DNA from: Burkholderiales bacterium C2
Lineage (GTDB): Bacteria > Pseudomonadota > Gammaproteobacteria > Burkholderiales > Burkholderiaceae_C
Assembly: GCA_005503085.1 (NCBI GenBank)
Contig: SCOI01000004.1
Coordinates: 124,001 to 188,000 of the forward strand
Length of the DNA stretch: 64,000 nt
Direction: 5' to 3'
Shown here: piece by piece, positions 63,035-64,000 of the stretch
Numbering within the stretch: position 1 is the stretch's first letter
Layout of the letters: every line of letters starts with the position of its first letter
Notes under the pieces: model-generated
Database searches by the model: none
What the model was told of the DNA's origin: nothing
Seen by the model: the letters and a program-made list of their open reading frames with translations, nothing else
Made by a program: the position numbers and the translations under genes

Positions 63035-64000
63035 TCAGGCCTGCGGGCCGCGCCGGCGCCGCAGCTGCCAGCTCAGCAGGCCCAGACCCGCCAGCATCAG
63101 CGCGTAGCTCTCGGGCTCGGGCACGGCGCTGATGTCCAGGCGGATACTGCCGTTGTCATAGAACAGCGCGCTGGTGTAGCCCGCACCCAGGCCGCTGACC
63201 TGGACCGACGAGAACTGGCCCATGAAGTTGCCGGCGCTCATCAGCGTGAAGCTGGCCTTGCCGCTGAGCGAGAAGCTGTCCAGCAGGGTCAGCTGCAAGC
63301 CGCCGCCGAGGAAGGCCGTGCCGCCGATGGCCAGCAGATCGGTGCCGCCGGCGCCGAGCTCCAGGTCCAGCCAGCCGCTCGGGAACTGGGCGAAGTTGCC
63401 CAGCACCGTCAGCGTGCCGATCGAATCCTCGCCGGGAGCGATATGGCCGGCCTCGTTGAGCAGGTCGCCCAGGATGGTGGCGTTGCCGGCCAGCGTGCCG
63501 CCATGCACGGTCACATCGCCGCTGCCGAAGGCGCTGGCCGAGCGGCCGACCAGGGTGCCGCCGAACAGCTCGGTGCCGCCGGAATAGCTGTTGTCGCCCG
63601 CCAGCACCAGGGTGCCCGCACCGGACTTGGACAGGCTGCCCTCATAGACCCGGCTGTCGCGGGCGGCTTCCCGGGCCACACCCATCGCGTACTCGGTCTG
63701 CTCATCGGCGCTGGCGCTGGCGGGCAGGCCGTTGAGCCAGCCCTTGGCCGTCTTGGTGGCCTGCCAGCTGGCGGCCTCGGCCTGGTCCTCCAGCTTGCGC
63801 GCCTTGATGGCGGTGTCGGAGATGCTGTTGCTCCAAGTGTCGTTCTGGCCCTGCGTGTTGACGGCGAACTTGCCGAGGAACTGGCCCGGTCCGTTCATCG
63901 CATGGCGCAGGCTCACCGTGCCCCAGCCGTTGCGCTCATCCGGCACCGCGGTCAGCTTGCCGGCATTCGGGTTGACGATGGCCGTACCCGAGGCATTGTT
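63035..64000 (-). CDS. PEP-CTERM protein, C-terminal part (probable autotransporter-type, possibly S8 protease)
   Basis: The last 321 codons of a gene that enters from the right edge. The part nearest the edge (GWGTVSLRHAMNGPGQFLGKF and NDTWSNSISDTAIKARKLED) resembles the segment after the catalytic domain in autotransporter subtilases, so the missing part may be an S8 protease; this is tentative. Next comes a passenger-type repeat, LSKSGAGTLVLAGDNSYSGG and GTLAGNATILGDLLNEAGHI, then a beta-rich stretch. The end is a PEP-CTERM tag: VPEPESYALMLAGLGLLSWQLRRRR. There is no autotransporter barrel. Second PEP-CTERM gene in the window. Confidence 0.8.
   Translation of the reverse strand, partial: NNASGTAIVNPNAGKLTAVPDERNGWGTVSLRHAMNGPGQFLGKFAVNTQGQNDTWSNSISDTAIKARKLEDQAEAASWQATKTAKGWLNGLPASASADEQTEYAMGVAREAARDSRVYEGSLSKSGAGTLVLAGDNSYSGGTELFGGTLVGRSASAFGSGDVTVHGGTLAGNATILGDLLNEAGHIAPGEDSIGTLTVLGNFAQFPSGWLDLELGAGGTDLLAIGGTAFLGGGLQLTLLDSFSLSGKASFTLMSAGNFMGQFSSVQVSGLGAGYTSALFYDNGSIRLDISAVPEPESYALMLAGLGLLSWQLRRRRGPQA

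Overview
The window is a gene-dense, high-GC (roughly two-thirds G+C by eye) chromosomal segment of a Gram-negative betaproteobacterium, almost certainly a member of the Burkholderiales. Support comes from the order hflC-DUF2065-hisZ-purA, the envelope block rpsB-tsf-pyrH-frr-uppS-cdsA-dxr-rseP-bamA-skp-lpxD-fabZ-lpxA-lpxB-rnhB, priB between rpsF and rpsR, and a small H-NS-type protein with the TWSGRG motif. Two PEP-CTERM proteins suggest the Roseateles/Rubrivivax/Leptothrix neighbourhood, but the genus cannot be fixed from this sequence. I see no insertion sequence, prophage, CRISPR array, rRNA operon or integron. Nearly everything is core genome.

Layout. 1-3.6 kb: end of hflC, a DUF2065 membrane protein, hisZ, purA and a phosphoribosyltransferase. 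3.7-9.1 kb: tRNA-Leu(CAG) head-to-head with rnr, then nnr (NAD(P)HX repair) and a dadA-type D-amino-acid dehydrogenase on the minus strand. 9.2-24.3 kb: a long plus-strand run from ribosomal protein S2 and EF-Ts through UMP kinase, ribosome recycling, isoprenoid and phospholipid synthesis, outer-membrane assembly (rseP, bamA, skp) and lipid A synthesis (lpxD, fabZ, lpxA, lpxB), ending in rnhB and an rRNA methyltransferase. 24.3-28.7 kb: an EamA transporter and ppsR facing ppsA. 28.7-31.7 kb: a FabR/DesT-type repressor divergent from a ferredoxin reductase and a fatty-acid desaturase, with a palindromic operator between them. 31.8-38.3 kb: a sodium:solute symporter, rpsF-priB-rpsR-rplI, dnaB and a radical SAM protein whose start overlaps a LexA box.

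38.3-42.7 kb: the minus-strand heat-shock cluster grpE-dnaK-dnaJ with a good sigma-32 promoter, and the Hsp15 gene just upstream. 42.7-47.9 kb: a two-component system (tctD/tctE) divergent from the tripartite tricarboxylate transporter tctCBA. 48-50.8 kb: a 924-residue PEP-CTERM/autotransporter-repeat surface protein whose 3' end overlaps hemH. 50.7-59.5 kb: hemH, an adenylate-cyclase/FHA fusion, rpoD, dnaG and a PAS-GGDEF-EAL protein. 59.6-64 kb: an H-NS-like protein, an iron-type periplasmic binding protein behind a Fur-like palindrome, yggX, argA, and the C-terminal part of a second PEP-CTERM protein cut by the window edge.

I found no wholly new multi-gene system. The most interesting signals are regulatory: the LexA box on the radical SAM gene with leaderless-mRNA geometry, the absence of any standard start codon at the expected start of rnr, perfect DnaA boxes before dnaB and dnaK, and an EF-hand loop inside a sodium symporter.
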